Below, in pieces: positions 1-5,221 of a stretch of DNA of 5,221 nucleotides. The stretch spans positions 1 to 5,221 of the forward strand of contig PUKR01000048.1 in NCBI GenBank assembly GCA_003552365.1, given 5' to 3'. The position numbers were made by a program, and so were the translations under genes. The notes below the pieces were generated by a model. The model was not told the DNA's origin. It worked only from the letters and a program-made list of their open reading frames with translations, and searched no databases. The first letter of the stretch is position 1; each line of letters opens with the position of its first letter. Origin of the DNA: Syntrophomonadaceae bacterium (GTDB lineage Bacteria > Bacillota > Dethiobacteria > DTU022).

Positions 1-14
1 CGGATCGGCACCAG

Positions 15-44
15 TTCAAAATTAAGTGCGGCACGGTTGAGCAG
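15..44 (+). repeat. Partial third copy (C) of the dispersed intergenic repeat, right end only
   Basis: Bases 27-44 match the right end of copy A (2001-2018) at 16 of 18 positions, counted by eye. The two differences (GGC for AGT) are the bases found in copy B. A GTTCAAAAT stretch just to the left resembles GTCCAAAA in copy A, with a small insertion. The rest of the element would lie outside the window. It sits 30 bases past the stop codon of the flavodiiron gene. Strand is by convention: all three copies point the same way. Confidence 0.6.
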
Positions 45-74
45 GTAAAATAAATATTATTTGAGCGCTGCTGA

Positions 75-1271
75 TTATTTCAGGGCGCTGCCGATTTCTT
101 TACCGTACGCCACAGCTGCAGCCTTTTCTTCTTCATCGGGGCTCCACATTATTTTCAAACCGTCTTTATTTATCAACTCAAACCCTGCTTCTTCAAGCTG
201 TTCGTTAATCATTTTTACCGATTCTCCGCTCCAGCCGTAACAGCCGAAAGCACATCCCTTTTTCTCCTGGAACTTTAGTCCCCTGGCCATTTCCATCAGG
301 GCGGCAATTGAATGCAGGATTCCTTTATTGATTGTCGGCGATCCAACCACTATTGCTTTTGATTTAAATATCTCTGTTATGATATCATTGGTATCGGAAC
401 GGGCTGCATTATGCAGCTTGATCGTGATGGAATTGTTTGCCTCCTTGATCCCTTTGGCAATAGCTTCTGCAGTTTTCCTGGTTCCATCCCACATAGTGTC
501 ATAGACGATTGTGACCTGGTTTTCCTGGTATGCGTCAGCCCATTTGGCATAGGTATTTACAATTTGCAGGGGGTCTTCACGCCAGATGATTCCGTGACTG
601 GGGCAGATCATTCCTACGGGCAAGTTCATATCTACAAATTCTTTGATCTTGGCGGTGACAAGTTTGCTGAACGGGGTAAGGATATTGGCATAATACTTGA
701 TTGCTTCTGAGTATAGTTCGTCCTGATCCACCAGGTCGTTGTACATGTGCTCCGAAGCGTAGTGTTGGCCAAAGGCATCGTTGGGGAAAAGGATATTATC
801 ACCGGTTAAATAGCAGAACATACTGTCAGGCCAATGGAGCATTTTTGCTTCGACGAAGATCAATTCTTTGTCACCGAGGTCGATTTTGTCACCGGTTTTT
901 ACCGGCTTGAAGTTCCAATCCTGGTGGTACTGGCCTTTAAGTGATTTTTCTCCGGCTTTACTGCAGTATATCGGGGTGTCGGGGATTTCCCTCATTAAAT
1001 CGGGCAGTGCCCCGCTGTGATCGGTTTCGCCATGGTTGGCGATTATGTAGTCAATATCATTTAAGTCAATTTCTTTCTTCAAGTTTTCAACGAATTCTTT
1101 GGCAAAAGGTCCCCAAACTGTATCAATCAAGGCTGTTTTTTCTTTACCCCTGACCAGGTACGAGTTGTAACTGGTCCCCCTGTGAGTGCTCAACTCTTCG
1201 CCGTGAAACTTGCGAAGTTCCCAGTCGATTTTACCAACCCAGGTTACATTTTCATTTACTTTAAAAGACAT
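75..1271 (-). CDS. fprA: Class A flavodiiron protein (FprA family), O2/NO reductase
   Basis: A cytoplasmic flavodiiron protein of 398 residues, the usual length for a class A enzyme with no extra C-terminal domain. The N-terminal part (about 1-250) is a metallo-beta-lactamase-like domain carrying the full diiron ligand set: His80, Glu82, Asp84 and His85 in NHGETDH, then His146 (MLHWPDS), Asp165 (FPNDAFG) and His226 (CPSHG). The C-terminal part (about 252-395) is a flavodoxin domain, with an FMN phosphate loop at DTMWDGTRKTAEAI and further FMN-contact loops at GSPTINKG (310-317) and CYGWSGE (344-350). By family knowledge it reduces O2 to water and/or NO to N2O, taking electrons from rubredoxin or a similar donor; no rubredoxin gene is in the window. 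A GGAGGG ribosome site (1279-1284, complement) precedes the ATG. The cupin gene lies 37 bases upstream on the same strand, so the two are probably cotranscribed. The sequence does not show whether O2 or NO is preferred. No terminator hairpin was seen after the stop. Confidence 0.96.
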   Translation of the reverse strand: MSFKVNENVTWVGKIDWELRKFHGEELSTHRGTSYNSYLVRGKEKTALIDTVWGPFAKEFVENLKKEIDLNDIDYIIANHGETDHSGALPDLMREIPDTPIYCSKAGEKSLKGQYHQDWNFKPVKTGDKIDLGDKELIFVEAKMLHWPDSMFCYLTGDNILFPNDAFGQHYASEHMYNDLVDQDELYSEAIKYYANILTPFSKLVTAKIKEFVDMNLPVGMICPSHGIIWREDPLQIVNTYAKWADAYQENQVTIVYDTMWDGTRKTAEAIAKGIKEANNSITIKLHNAARSDTNDIITEIFKSKAIVVGSPTINKGILHSIAALMEMARGLKFQEKKGCAFGCYGWSGESVKMINEQLEEAGFELINKDGLKIMWSPDEEEKAAAVAYGKEIGSALK

Positions 1272-1308
1272 TGATAAACCCTCCAGTTCAAAATATATTA
1301 AAGCCTGT

Positions 1309-1641
1309 TTATGTACGGATCATCACGAGCATCATTTTAAACCGCTTTTTTGCTTTTAAGGCGTGCGGTTCATCCGCCGGCATAATGATCATTTCTCCCT
1401 CTTTAACTGTGTGGGTTTTCCCGGAAATTGTTATTTCCGATTCCCCATCAAGAACACAAACCAGGGCATCATACGGGGCGGTATGTTCGCTCAATCCCTG
1501 GCCCTGATCAAAGGCAAATAACGTCACTGTCCCGGTGTCTTTCTTTAAAATTTCTTTGCTGACCACCGCGCATTCCTGGTAATCTACCAGGTTCTTCATA
1601 TTTTCTGTTTTAGCGGTCAGGTTTTGATTATGCTTGCTCAT
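1309..1641 (-). CDS. Small single-domain cupin protein
   Basis: A 110-residue protein with one cupin beta-barrel spanning about residues 35-108. Cupin motif 1 is visible at GLSEHTAPYDALVCVLDGE (49-67): His53 is kept, but the second His of the usual HxH is Ala55, and Asp58 stands roughly where the usual Glu is. Motif 2 is EGEMIIMPADEPHAL (81-95), with Pro88 and His93. The protein may therefore bind metal through a reduced ligand set (His53, Asp58, His93) or act as a small-molecule sensor or binder; catalytic activity cannot be claimed. The start is well supported: a GGGAGGT ribosome site (1649-1655, complement) lies 7 bases before the ATG. It is the first gene of the probable operon with the flavodiiron gene, which suggests a role in the same redox stress response. 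That role is inferred from position only. Confidence 0.88.
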   Translation of the reverse strand: MSKHNQNLTAKTENMKNLVDYQECAVVSKEILKKDTGTVTLFAFDQGQGLSEHTAPYDALVCVLDGESEITISGKTHTVKEGEMIIMPADEPHALKAKKRFKMMLVMIRT

Positions 1642-1689
1642 CTAATTTACCTCCCGGCCTTAGTATTTATAACCATAGCAGTTAAGTAT

Positions 1690-1718
1690 ATATTACCATA
1701 ATCCAGGTAAGGACACAA
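1690..1718 (-). promoter_or_regulatory. Predicted sigma-A promoter for the cupin-fprA operon
   Basis: Read on the minus strand, TTGTGT (1713-1718) and TAATAT (1690-1695) are separated by exactly 17 bases. Transcription would begin near 1683 and give a leader of about 40 bases before the cupin ATG. The match is good but untested. Confidence 0.55.
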
Positions 1719-1737
1719 TAGCAAGAAAAAGACCTGG
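1703..1737. repeat. Inverted repeat CCAGGT-N23-ACCTGG between divergent promoters
   Basis: CCAGGT (1703-1708) and its exact complement ACCTGG (1732-1737) bracket the -35 box of the leftward promoter and end just before the rightward -35 box. The placement would suit a shared operator, but six-base arms so far apart can arise by chance. Confidence 0.25.
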
Positions 1738-1740
1738 TGC

Positions 1741-1769
1741 TTGAAGGATTTCTTTATCTACTGTACAAT
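1741..1769 (+). promoter_or_regulatory. Predicted sigma-A promoter reading into repeat A and sppA
   Basis: TTGAAG (1741-1746) and TACAAT (1764-1769) are separated by 17 bases, with TG directly before the -10 box. Transcription would start near 1776 and pass through the whole of repeat copy A, giving sppA a leader of about 270 bases. A second, weaker possibility lies inside the repeat: TGTTATACT (1871-1879) looks like an extended -10 with no clear -35. Confidence 0.5.
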
Positions 1770-1792
1770 TATACCTTAGATGAATAGTTAAC

Positions 1793-2016
1793 GCTCAGCC
1801 GTGCTGTATGTTGGGCCGGTAACGGATGATCAAGGACAATGCGGCGATTTAAGCCTCAGGTTTTCGCTTTTGTTATACTTTATCATTTGCCGTCTATGGG
1901 TCAGTCCTCGGCGGCCTGCCTTAATGCAGGCCTACCTGCTGCGACCTTTGCTTTACTCTGCCATTGCAACCGCTTTCACTGCAATGCCTCCCGTCCAAAA
2001 TGCAGTACGGTTGAGC
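1793..2016 (+). repeat. Dispersed repeat copy A, 224 bases, with imperfect terminal inverted repeats
   Basis: The first 27 bases (1793-1819) are complementary to the last 27 (1990-2016) at 21 positions. Four of the six exceptions would be G-U pairs in RNA. Inside are a perfect seven-base hairpin GGCCTGC/GCAGGCC (1913-1919, 1926-1932, six-base loop) and a second hairpin CATTGCA/TGCAATG (1962-1968, 1980-1986, 11-base loop). The element aligns along its length with copy B. The best part (1958-2012 against 3845-3899) is identical at about 44 of 55 positions without gaps, counted by eye. It fills most of the 406-base gap between the cupin gene and sppA. It encodes no transposase. A non-autonomous mobile element or a structured RNA are both possible; no target-site duplication was evident. 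Open frames across it look incidental. Confidence 0.72.
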
Positions 2017-2047
2017 AGATACGAAATGCTTAAGGGGTTGTTTTTTT

Positions 2048-2983
2048 ATGCAAAAACGCAGGTTTTTTATTATTGCTTTAATCGTGGTTTCCGTAGCGGC
2101 TGTGGTTGCCCTGCCATTCATTGACGGCGTAGATCCGCGCCGGGAAGAACGGGTGGATGAAGACCGGATCGTTGTAATCAGGCTCTCAGGACCGATCCAG
2201 GAAGGTGGGGGCGGAGGCCTATTTGCCGTGGGGGGCATAACTCCGAGCCAGGTTTATCGACAACTGGAAAGGGCTGAAGATGATCCTGATATTGAAGGGG
2301 TAGTTTTAAGAGTGGAGAGCCCGGGTGGATCTATTGCCGCTTCGCAGAGCATTGCCTCAATGGTCAGGGATTTTGGCAAACCAATCGTTGTTTCCATGGC
2401 CGATATGGCGGCTTCCGGCGGGTATTATATCTCAGCCCCGGCCCAGGGAATAGTAGCCCATCCGGGAACAATTACCGGCTCAATCGGGGTTATCAGTTCT
2501 TTTATGGATATGGAAGAGCTATATGAAAAGCTCGGTATCAAAGTGGAAACCATTAAATCCGGAGAACATAAAGACATGTTTAACCGGGAATTAACTGATG
2601 AAGAAAGAGAATTGATGCAGGATCTATCGGACGAAGCTTACGAGCAGTTTATTAATGATGTTGCCGAAGGTAGAGACATGGATCCCGGGGAAGTACGTGA
2701 ACTTGCTACGGGTGAAGTATTTATCGGCAGTCATGCCAAGGAACTGGGCCTGGTAGATAAGCTGGGCGGTATTGATGAAGCAATTGAATTTCTTGCGGAA
2801 AAGAATGAACTGGATAATCCGGTCCGTTATGAATTTCCGCCGCCTACAGTTTTTGAACAGCTATTTGACTATGGGTATAGTGTTTTGATTACCCTGGAAA
2901 GGGCTTTTATCGATCCGGAAATTGTCTTGCTCGAAAAAATAAAAGAAGGAGTGCCGCCTGATTTTCGTTACCAGCTAAGGTAA
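2048..2983 (+). CDS. sppA: Signal peptide peptidase SppA, S49 family, short Gram-positive form
   Basis: A membrane-anchored serine protease of 311 residues, the single-domain length typical of Gram-positive SppA and about half that of the E. coli enzyme. It is known to degrade signal peptides left in the membrane after secretion. Residues 2-5 (QKRR) and the hydrophobic stretch 6-24 form an N-terminal anchor, placing the rest outside the cytoplasm. The S49 core covers about residues 80-250. Ser123 in MAASGGYY is the predicted nucleophile. Lys175 in IKSGEHKDM is the general base, 52 residues later, the same spacing as the known Bacillus subtilis Ser-Lys dyad. GTITGSIGV (140-148) is another family hallmark. 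A run of five Gly (53-57) precedes the core and is probably a flexible linker. The ribosome site AAGGGG (2032-2037) lies 10 bases before the ATG. The Yip1-family gene follows 101 bases later with no terminator between them, so cotranscription is likely. Confidence 0.96.
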   Translation: MQKRRFFIIALIVVSVAAVVALPFIDGVDPRREERVDEDRIVVIRLSGPIQEGGGGGLFAVGGITPSQVYRQLERAEDDPDIEGVVLRVESPGGSIAASQSIASMVRDFGKPIVVSMADMAASGGYYISAPAQGIVAHPGTITGSIGVISSFMDMEELYEKLGIKVETIKSGEHKDMFNRELTDEERELMQDLSDEAYEQFINDVAEGRDMDPGEVRELATGEVFIGSHAKELGLVDKLGGIDEAIEFLAEKNELDNPVRYEFPPPTVFEQLFDYGYSVLITLERAFIDPEIVLLEKIKEGVPPDFRYQLR

Positions 2984-3084
2984 GATCATTATTCCCGGTC
3001 AGGTTAAAGATTTAGAGTTAATGCAGTTCGAAGGAGCAATTTTTTTGGATAGCAGATTGATAATAGGGGAGGTAAATTTTGTAA

Positions 3085-3687
3085 ATGGGAACAAGCTTAA
3101 TCGATAAACTATTTGGAGTAATGGCCAGCCCGGTAAATACCCTGGATGAAATTGCCCGCGAAAGGCCGGTAGGTTGGGCGTTACTGGTAGCTCTCGGAGT
3201 TTCTTTTCTGACCTTGCTGGCTAACTTTTACGGCGGTGATGGGTTGCGGACTATAGAAGAGCTAAGGCACGAGTTTGATATATTTATTGATGCTTCCGTT
3301 TTTGTAGTGGGCGGACTGGTTTTAGTTGTGGTCTCGCTTTTTGTTTTTACAGGCCTCCTGCATTTGCTGGCCAAGCTTTTTCGGGGTCAGGGCGGTTACT
3401 GGAATCTTTTTTCGGCATACTGCTTTGCCGAATTTCCGATGATTATTAGCGTTCCTATAACCCTGCTTGGAGCTTACCTGGGAACGGCCGGGGCTATTTT
3501 AAGTGGGCTGATATCTTTTGGTCTTATGGTTTGGGTGATTGTCTTGCAGGTCATTGCTGTTAGAGAAAGCCACAAAATTTCTACCGGGGCCAGTATCGCC
3601 GCTTATATAATCCATTTTGTGATCCTGGTTGCTATCCCGGTTGCAATCGCAATCGTTTTGGTAATGGCTCTGCTATTTTCATTTTAA
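3085..3687 (+). CDS. Yip1-family integral membrane protein
   Basis: A 200-residue, very hydrophobic protein with about five membrane helices at residues 29-48, 70-98, 108-131, 133-157 and 170-198. A short amphipathic N-terminus with a SPVNTLDEIARERP segment (15-28) comes first. The layout, together with the GYWNLFSAYCFAEFP segment (104-118) before and into the third helix, fits the bacterial Yip1 domain family. These are membrane proteins of mostly unknown function, found near envelope and secretion genes. The ATG start is firm: an in-frame TAA lies immediately before it (3082-3084), and GGGGAGGT (3066-3073) lies 11 bases upstream. It follows sppA in the same direction and may be part of that operon. 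The family assignment is from overall pattern rather than a catalytic motif, and no enzymatic role is implied. Confidence 0.78.
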   Translation: MGTSLIDKLFGVMASPVNTLDEIARERPVGWALLVALGVSFLTLLANFYGGDGLRTIEELRHEFDIFIDASVFVVGGLVLVVVSLFVFTGLLHLLAKLFRGQGGYWNLFSAYCFAEFPMIISVPITLLGAYLGTAGAILSGLISFGLMVWVIVLQVIAVRESHKISTGASIAAYIIHFVILVAIPVAIAIVLVMALLFSF

Positions 3688-3701
3688 AGTGGCTTAAAGG
3701 T

Positions 3702-3900
3702 TATAACTGTTCACTATTGGCAATGGCGGCGGCTCGGCTGCAGGCTTTCAATTTGGTTATACTTTTAAGCAGCATTTACTATCAATGGCTCAAACCTGGT
3801 CGGCCTGGATCCATACAGGACGGCCGGCTAAAGCCTTTTTCCGCCTGCCACTGCAACCGCTTTGCCTGCAATGATTCCTCTCCAGAATGCGGCACAGTTA
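3702..3900 (+). repeat. Dispersed repeat copy B, about 200 bases, with terminal and internal complementarity
   Basis: This diverged copy of element A starts 14 bases after the Yip1-family stop codon. Its ends pair perfectly over seven bases: TAACTGT (3704-3710) with ACAGTTA (3894-3900). A strong internal stem joins 3720-3732 (GCAATGGCGGCGG) to 3841-3854 (CCGCCTGCCACTGC): 12 pairs, one mismatch and one bulged base. The GGTTATACTTT and CTGCAACCGCTTT blocks are shared with copy A in the same order. The boundaries are approximate. It lies between two convergent genes, unlike copy A, which lies upstream of a gene. Confidence 0.68.
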
Positions 3901-3954
3901 GAAAAGCAACAAAAAATATTTTAATTAGTTTAGCAGCAACTGAAAATGAGCTGG

Positions 3955-4224
3955 CTAACAGCAGCTGTCGTCGTCGTCATCTGGAAGCAATAATTCATCA
4001 AGAGGTTTTAGGGCTTCCACTACCCAGTTGAAACCACCTTCCATGCTTGCCCGGTGGGCTGCCGGAGCTGCTTCTGCCATAGCTTTGCGTACTATTTCTC
4101 TGGCTTTTTCTTCATCACCCCGGTACCTGGCTTTTCTGGCTTCAAGCAAGGCGCGGTGGATATTTTTCTTGATCTCTTTCTTTTCCCTGTCAGTGAAAGG
4201 TTTGTTGAAGCTTGAATGACTCAT
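3955..4224 (-). CDS. Small hypothetical protein with Asp5-Ser-Cys-Cys tail
   Basis: I do not recognise this 89-residue protein. Residues 11-60 are highly charged and probably helical (TDREKKEIKKNIHRALLEAR, then a RYRGDEEKAREIVRKAMAEA segment). A GGFNWVVEALKPLDELL segment (63-79) follows, and the protein ends in PDDDDDSCC. It has no signal peptide or membrane helix, so it should be cytoplasmic. The adjacent acidic run and Cys pair at the extreme C-terminus could bind a metal, which is speculation. The ATG at 4224 is preferred because the conserved-looking sequence begins there, though only a weak GGA precedes it. A TTG at 4251 would add nine residues but has no ribosome site. The base composition and charge pattern support a real gene, as does a good promoter upstream. 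Its 3' end faces repeat copy B and the Yip1-family gene. Confidence 0.65.
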   Translation of the reverse strand: MSHSSFNKPFTDREKKEIKKNIHRALLEARKARYRGDEEKAREIVRKAMAEAAPAAHRASMEGGFNWVVEALKPLDELLLPDDDDDSCC

Positions 4225-4289
4225 TTTTAATCCATGCTGCCGGAAGCACAAGGGAATATATAATGGGATTTTAAAACAGGGGTGGTAAA

Positions 4290-4316
4290 GAACTTCCCCG
4301 GGCAGCCTGGAACTTC
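4290..4316. repeat. Direct repeat GAACTTC, period 20, in the divergent control region
   Basis: GAACTTC occurs at 4290-4296 and 4310-4316, two helical turns apart. Between them lies a nearly symmetrical CCGGGCAGCCTGG (4298-4310). It falls in the predicted leader of the small minus-strand gene. It could be a protein-binding site, but chance is not excluded. Confidence 0.25.
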
Positions 4317-4324
4317 ACCTCGCT

Positions 4325-4353
4325 TGTAATTATAACTTGATGTAATTATAACT
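4325..4353. repeat. Tandem 13-base direct repeats TGTAATTATAACT
   Basis: Two exact copies (4325-4337 and 4341-4353) are separated by TGA, giving a 16-base period. On the minus strand each contains TATAAT, and the right-hand one forms the -10 box of the predicted leftward promoter. The repeats may be an operator or a duplicated promoter box. Confidence 0.6.
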
Positions 4354-4373
4354 GTCTTTTATGATGTAAACAA
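4345..4373 (-). promoter_or_regulatory. Predicted sigma-A promoter for the small minus-strand gene
   Basis: On the minus strand, TTGTTT (4368-4373) and a perfect TATAAT (4345-4350) are 17 bases apart. The start would be near 4338, leaving a long leader of about 114 bases before the ATG at 4224. Confidence 0.6.
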
Positions 4374-4392
4374 CGGCGGTATTTAAAACTAT

Positions 4393-4422
4393 TTGTGTTT
4401 GTTCACCAGTAACAACTATTTT
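4393..4422 (+). promoter_or_regulatory. Possible promoter for the serine protease gene
   Basis: TTGTGT (4393-4398) and TATTTT (4417-4422) are 18 bases apart. An overlapping alternative is TTGTTC (4399-4404) with TAAACT (4422-4427), 17 bases apart. Either gives a very short leader before the GTG at 4443. The boxes are weaker than those of the divergent promoter. Confidence 0.35.
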
Positions 4423-4431
4423 AAACTAAGC

Positions 4432-4437
4432 AGGTGA
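4432..4437 (+). promoter_or_regulatory. Ribosome binding site AGGTGA deciding the GTG start
   Basis: AGGTGA lies five bases before the GTG at 4443. An in-frame TAA at 4422-4424 limits any upstream extension to a few codons, and the other in-frame GTG (4434) overlaps this site. The 4443 start is therefore the best choice. Confidence 0.6.
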
Positions 4438-4442
4438 CACCG

Positions 4443-5221
4443 GTGAAAGAACAAGACGATTTGGATCGTCAGATTAAAGAAGAAATAAATCGCAAATATG
4501 AAGATGAGAGCACCGAGATTAACTATAGGGAAGTATCCCGGTCTCGTCGTTTCATCCTGGGTACGACAGCCCTGGTTTTGGCGCTTTTGTTTATAGTCAG
4601 TGTTACCGGTAGGTTTCTTTATGTTTTTGGTGGCCCGGCATTCACTTTCCTTCAGGAATCATGGGCCCTTTCAGATGATCCGATAGTCAGGGATTCTCGT
4701 GGGGCGGTAACCCGGCTTTATGCGGACGGGGTTCCGGGGGTTCCCGGTGGGCATAGAAGGGGTACCGGTTTCAATATTGAGTCGGATGGTTTGGTGGTGA
4801 CCAATCGCCACCTGGTTGAAGGTGCCGGTATGGTCAGGGTTTCTTTTCCTGGGCGGGGTACATTTACTGCAAAAAACTGGCATATTTCTGAAGAAGTAGA
4901 TTTAGCTATTGTGGAAATTGATGCAGAAGATTTGCCGGTAACCCAACTGTCCGGGCGCAGGGCAAGTCCGGGCGACGAAGTTTTAGTGATTGGTAACCCG
5001 ATGCAGTTTGCTCGTATTGCCAATAAGGGGGAAGTGATCGGTTATTCTGAGCATCCCCATGACCGCGACTTACCTTACCTGGTTATAGAAGCGGCCATTT
5101 ATCCCGGCAGCAGCGGCAGTCCGCTTTTTAACGAACAGGGGGATGTGGTTGGTGTGGTTTTTGCTACCTTGCGGGATCGCGATCCCGGAGAAGTTCGCGG
5201 TTTGGCCGTAGACGTAGGGGA
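4443..5221 (+). CDS. Membrane-anchored trypsin-like serine protease (HtrA/DegP-like), 3' end outside window
   Basis: The reading frame is open from a GTG to the window edge, giving 259 residues with no stop. Residues 1-36 are charged and cytoplasmic. A membrane anchor spans about 37-60, preceded by SRSRR, which puts the protease domain outside the cytoplasm. The trypsin-like fold begins near 86, and the triad is visible: His123 in VTNRHLVEGA, Asp153 in EEVDLAIVEID and Ser224 in PGSSGSPLF. GTGF (107-110) and VLVIGNP (180-186) are further family marks. The active-site motif reads GSSGSP rather than the more usual GNSGGP, a tolerated variation. HtrA-type proteases degrade or refold damaged exported proteins. 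Whether a PDZ domain follows cannot be seen, so degP/htrA naming is withheld. The neighbouring minus-strand gene diverges from it across a 218-base control region. Confidence 0.9.
   Translation, partial: MKEQDDLDRQIKEEINRKYEDESTEINYREVSRSRRFILGTTALVLALLFIVSVTGRFLYVFGGPAFTFLQESWALSDDPIVRDSRGAVTRLYADGVPGVPGGHRRGTGFNIESDGLVVTNRHLVEGAGMVRVSFPGRGTFTAKNWHISEEVDLAIVEIDAEDLPVTQLSGRRASPGDEVLVIGNPMQFARIANKGEVIGYSEHPHDRDLPYLVIEAAIYPGSSGSPLFNEQGDVVGVVFATLRDRDPGEVRGLAVDVG

Noticed and set aside
11..1294. Exact 12-base match CCAGTTCAAAAT at 11-22 and 1283-1294, flanking fprA
   Set aside because: About one such match is expected by chance in a window this long, and neither flank extends it.
1793..2033. Target-site duplication around the repeat copies (TTAA occurs near both ends of A)
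   Set aside because: The TTAA sites lie at different distances from the two ends and are absent beside copy C, so they are not evidence of insertion.
1801..2124. Open frames across repeat A, including one with a Cys-rich end (CHCNRFHCN) that resembles CHCNRFACN in copy B
   Set aside because: The differences between the copies are not concentrated at third codon positions, and the shared residues follow from nucleotide identity of the repeat. No ribosome site or hydrophobic pattern supports a protein.
3905..3960. Possible intrinsic terminator between the convergent Yip1-family and small hypothetical genes
   Set aside because: There are A/T runs and a four-base hairpin (GCTG/CAGC), but no stem is directly followed by a T-run on either strand.
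4671..5023. Long minus-strand open frames opposite the serine protease
   Set aside because: They lie entirely within the protease coding region, have low-complexity composition and show no family motif. They are shadows of the real gene.

Overview
The window looks like chromosomal DNA from an anaerobic Gram-positive bacterium of the Clostridia type. The evidence is a class A flavodiiron protein, a short Gram-positive-style SppA, strong Shine-Dalgarno sites (GGGAGGT, GGGGAGGT), TTG/GTG start options and a mid-range GC content. Proteins rich in Asp and Glu (the SppA ectodomain, and a small protein ending in five Asp) would fit a salt- or alkali-tolerant lineage, but this is inference. Nothing seen identifies the species.

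Layout. Bases 1-45 hold the end of a dispersed repeat (copy C). Bases 75-1641 on the minus strand hold a cupin-plus-flavodiiron operon, probably for handling O2 or NO, read from a promoter near 1690-1718. The 406-base gap at 1642-2047 is not empty. It carries that promoter, a second promoter facing right (1741-1769), an inverted repeat between them, and repeat copy A (1793-2016), which has imperfect terminal inverted repeats. Next come sppA (2048-2983) and a five-helix Yip1-family membrane protein (3085-3687), both on the plus strand and probably one transcript. Repeat copy B (3702-3900) fills most of the gap before a small minus-strand gene of unknown function (3955-4224). A divergent control region (4225-4442) with tandem 13-base repeats separates that gene from a membrane-anchored trypsin-like serine protease. 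The protease starts at a GTG at 4443 and runs off the right edge.

How the parts relate. The left operon looks like oxidative or nitrosative stress defence. The right part holds envelope functions: two membrane-tethered proteases with active sites outside the cytoplasm, and an integral membrane protein. The least ordinary feature is the repeat family, with three copies in 5.2 kb, all in the same orientation and all between genes. The two complete copies share terminal and internal base pairing, including one compensatory base-pair change. They may be small non-autonomous mobile elements, a structured RNA, or both. I found no CRISPR array, tRNA, rRNA, transposase or convincing intrinsic terminator.
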